DNA of 7,200 nucleotides from an uncultured Sediminibacterium sp. (GTDB taxonomy: Bacteria > Bacteroidota > Bacteroidia > Chitinophagales > Chitinophagaceae): assembly GCA_937907555.1 (NCBI GenBank), contig CALEST010000414.1:1-7200 (forward strand). The letters run 5' to 3'. A program made the translations under genes and the position numbers. This document shows positions 6,721 through 7,200 of the stretch, in pieces (position 1 is the stretch's first letter; each line of letters begins with the position of its first letter). The notes under the pieces are model-generated. The model saw only the letters and a list, made by a program, of their open reading frames with translations, ran no database searches and was not told where the DNA came from.

Positions 6721-7167
6721 ATTCACCAGTATATTCAACTCGGTCAGTTTTCCTTTTTCAACTGAAACCAGGTTGATATTATTCCTGATATCAAACTGAT
6801 TGGCAAAAAACTGTTGTCCGGCCTGCACAAATACAGAATAGGTTCCTTCGGGCAATTTGGCAATATAAGTACCCGTGCTATCGGTATCTACCGCCATCAC
6901 CAGTTTGGTGTAAATATTGGTAAACAAAGGACCTTTATTCCATTGCTGCACTTTGGTAAGGTCTGTAGGCTCATAAAAAAACACAGTGGTTGGATAGGGT
7001 TTGGGTTCAGCTGCAGGCGCCCCAATTCTGGGCATCTGGTTCCCGGAAACCGTCATAACCTTGCCTTTTACCCCCTGCAAAATTGGCGCAGATTCCTTTT
7101 TTTGTGGAGGTTTACAAGCCGGCAAAAGCAAAAAAGGTAAAACTGCTGAAAAAAGAAAAAATCGCAT
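6703..7167 (-). CDS. Small lipoprotein with a carboxypeptidase-regulatory-like beta domain, function unknown
   Basis: A 154-residue protein with a lipoprotein signal peptide: MRFF, a hydrophobic stretch (about 3-15) and lipobox LPAC with the lipidated cysteine at C18. After the cysteine comes KPPQKKES, a short basic linker without the acidic run that marks surface-exported lipoproteins in Bacteroidota, so a periplasm-facing position is the simpler inference. The mature part reads as a small beta-sandwich: GVKGKVMTVSGNQMP (32-46), TKLVMAVDTDSTGTYIAKLPEGTYSVFV (87-114), then FFANQFD, EKGKLTELNILVNFAASY. The D-x-x-G-x-Y-x-x-x-LP-x-G-x-Y pattern is typical of carboxypeptidase-regulatory-like domains, which are binding or structural folds with no catalytic residues. 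ATG 7167 is the only credible start: an in-frame TAA lies at 7200-7198 and the signal peptide follows directly. It is codirectional with mfd, but no functional link is visible. Confidence 0.85.
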   Translation of the reverse strand: MRFFLFSAVLPFLLLPACKPPQKKESAPILQGVKGKVMTVSGNQMPRIGAPAAEPKPYPTTVFFYEPTDLTKVQQWNKGPLFTNIYTKLVMAVDTDSTGTYIAKLPEGTYSVFVQAGQQFFANQFDIRNNINLVSVEKGKLTELNILVNFAASY

Positions 7168-7200
7168 ACTACAATTTGAACCCTGAAAGTATCTAATTTA

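Noticed and set aside
1..7200. Search for CRISPR arrays, tRNA or rRNA genes, insertion sequences, toxin-antitoxin or defence genes
   Set aside because: No repeated spacer pattern, no cloverleaf or rRNA-like sequence, no transposase frame or terminal inverted repeats. Almost all the sequence is accounted for by the five genes.

Overview
The window looks like chromosomal core DNA from a Bacteroidota bacterium, probably of the family Chitinophagaceae. Three things point there. GyrB is short (659 aa, without the long insert seen in Gammaproteobacteria) and its N-terminal wording is typical of the group. Several gene starts are preceded by the Bacteroidota promoter form (TTTG near -33, TAnnTTTG near -7) or by A-rich leaders instead of Shine-Dalgarno sites. 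The hypothetical lipoprotein also belongs to a type I associate with this phylum. Family-level assignment is an impression from protein wording, not a computed result.

Layout. Positions 1-699 (minus) hold the N-terminal 233 residues of an AraC-family regulator cut by the window edge. Positions 700-907 are a divergent intergenic region with a well-matched araC promoter, a 21-bp-spaced direct repeat that could be its operator, and a partial gyrB promoter. gyrB (DNA gyrase subunit B) fills 908-2887 on the plus strand. It is followed at 2953-3159 by a 68-aa protein of unknown function, then a strong intrinsic terminator at 3182-3206. Reading the other way, mfd (transcription-repair coupling factor) occupies 3236-6661 and a small lipoprotein gene lies upstream of it at 6703-7167. 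The gyrB side and the mfd side converge on the terminator.

Function. GyrB and Mfd are housekeeping proteins of DNA topology and transcription-coupled repair. Both appear full length, with every catalytic motif I looked for present. The lipoprotein, the 68-aa protein and the AraC regulator have no evident functional link to them beyond position.

I found no mobile element, CRISPR array, tRNA, rRNA or defence system. No new multi-gene system is evident. The points most worth a second look are small: a cysteine cluster in the AraC sensor domain, the near-leaderless araC promoter with its operator-like repeats, and the 68-aa protein, which resembles a zinc-binding small-protein family but lacks the zinc ligands.
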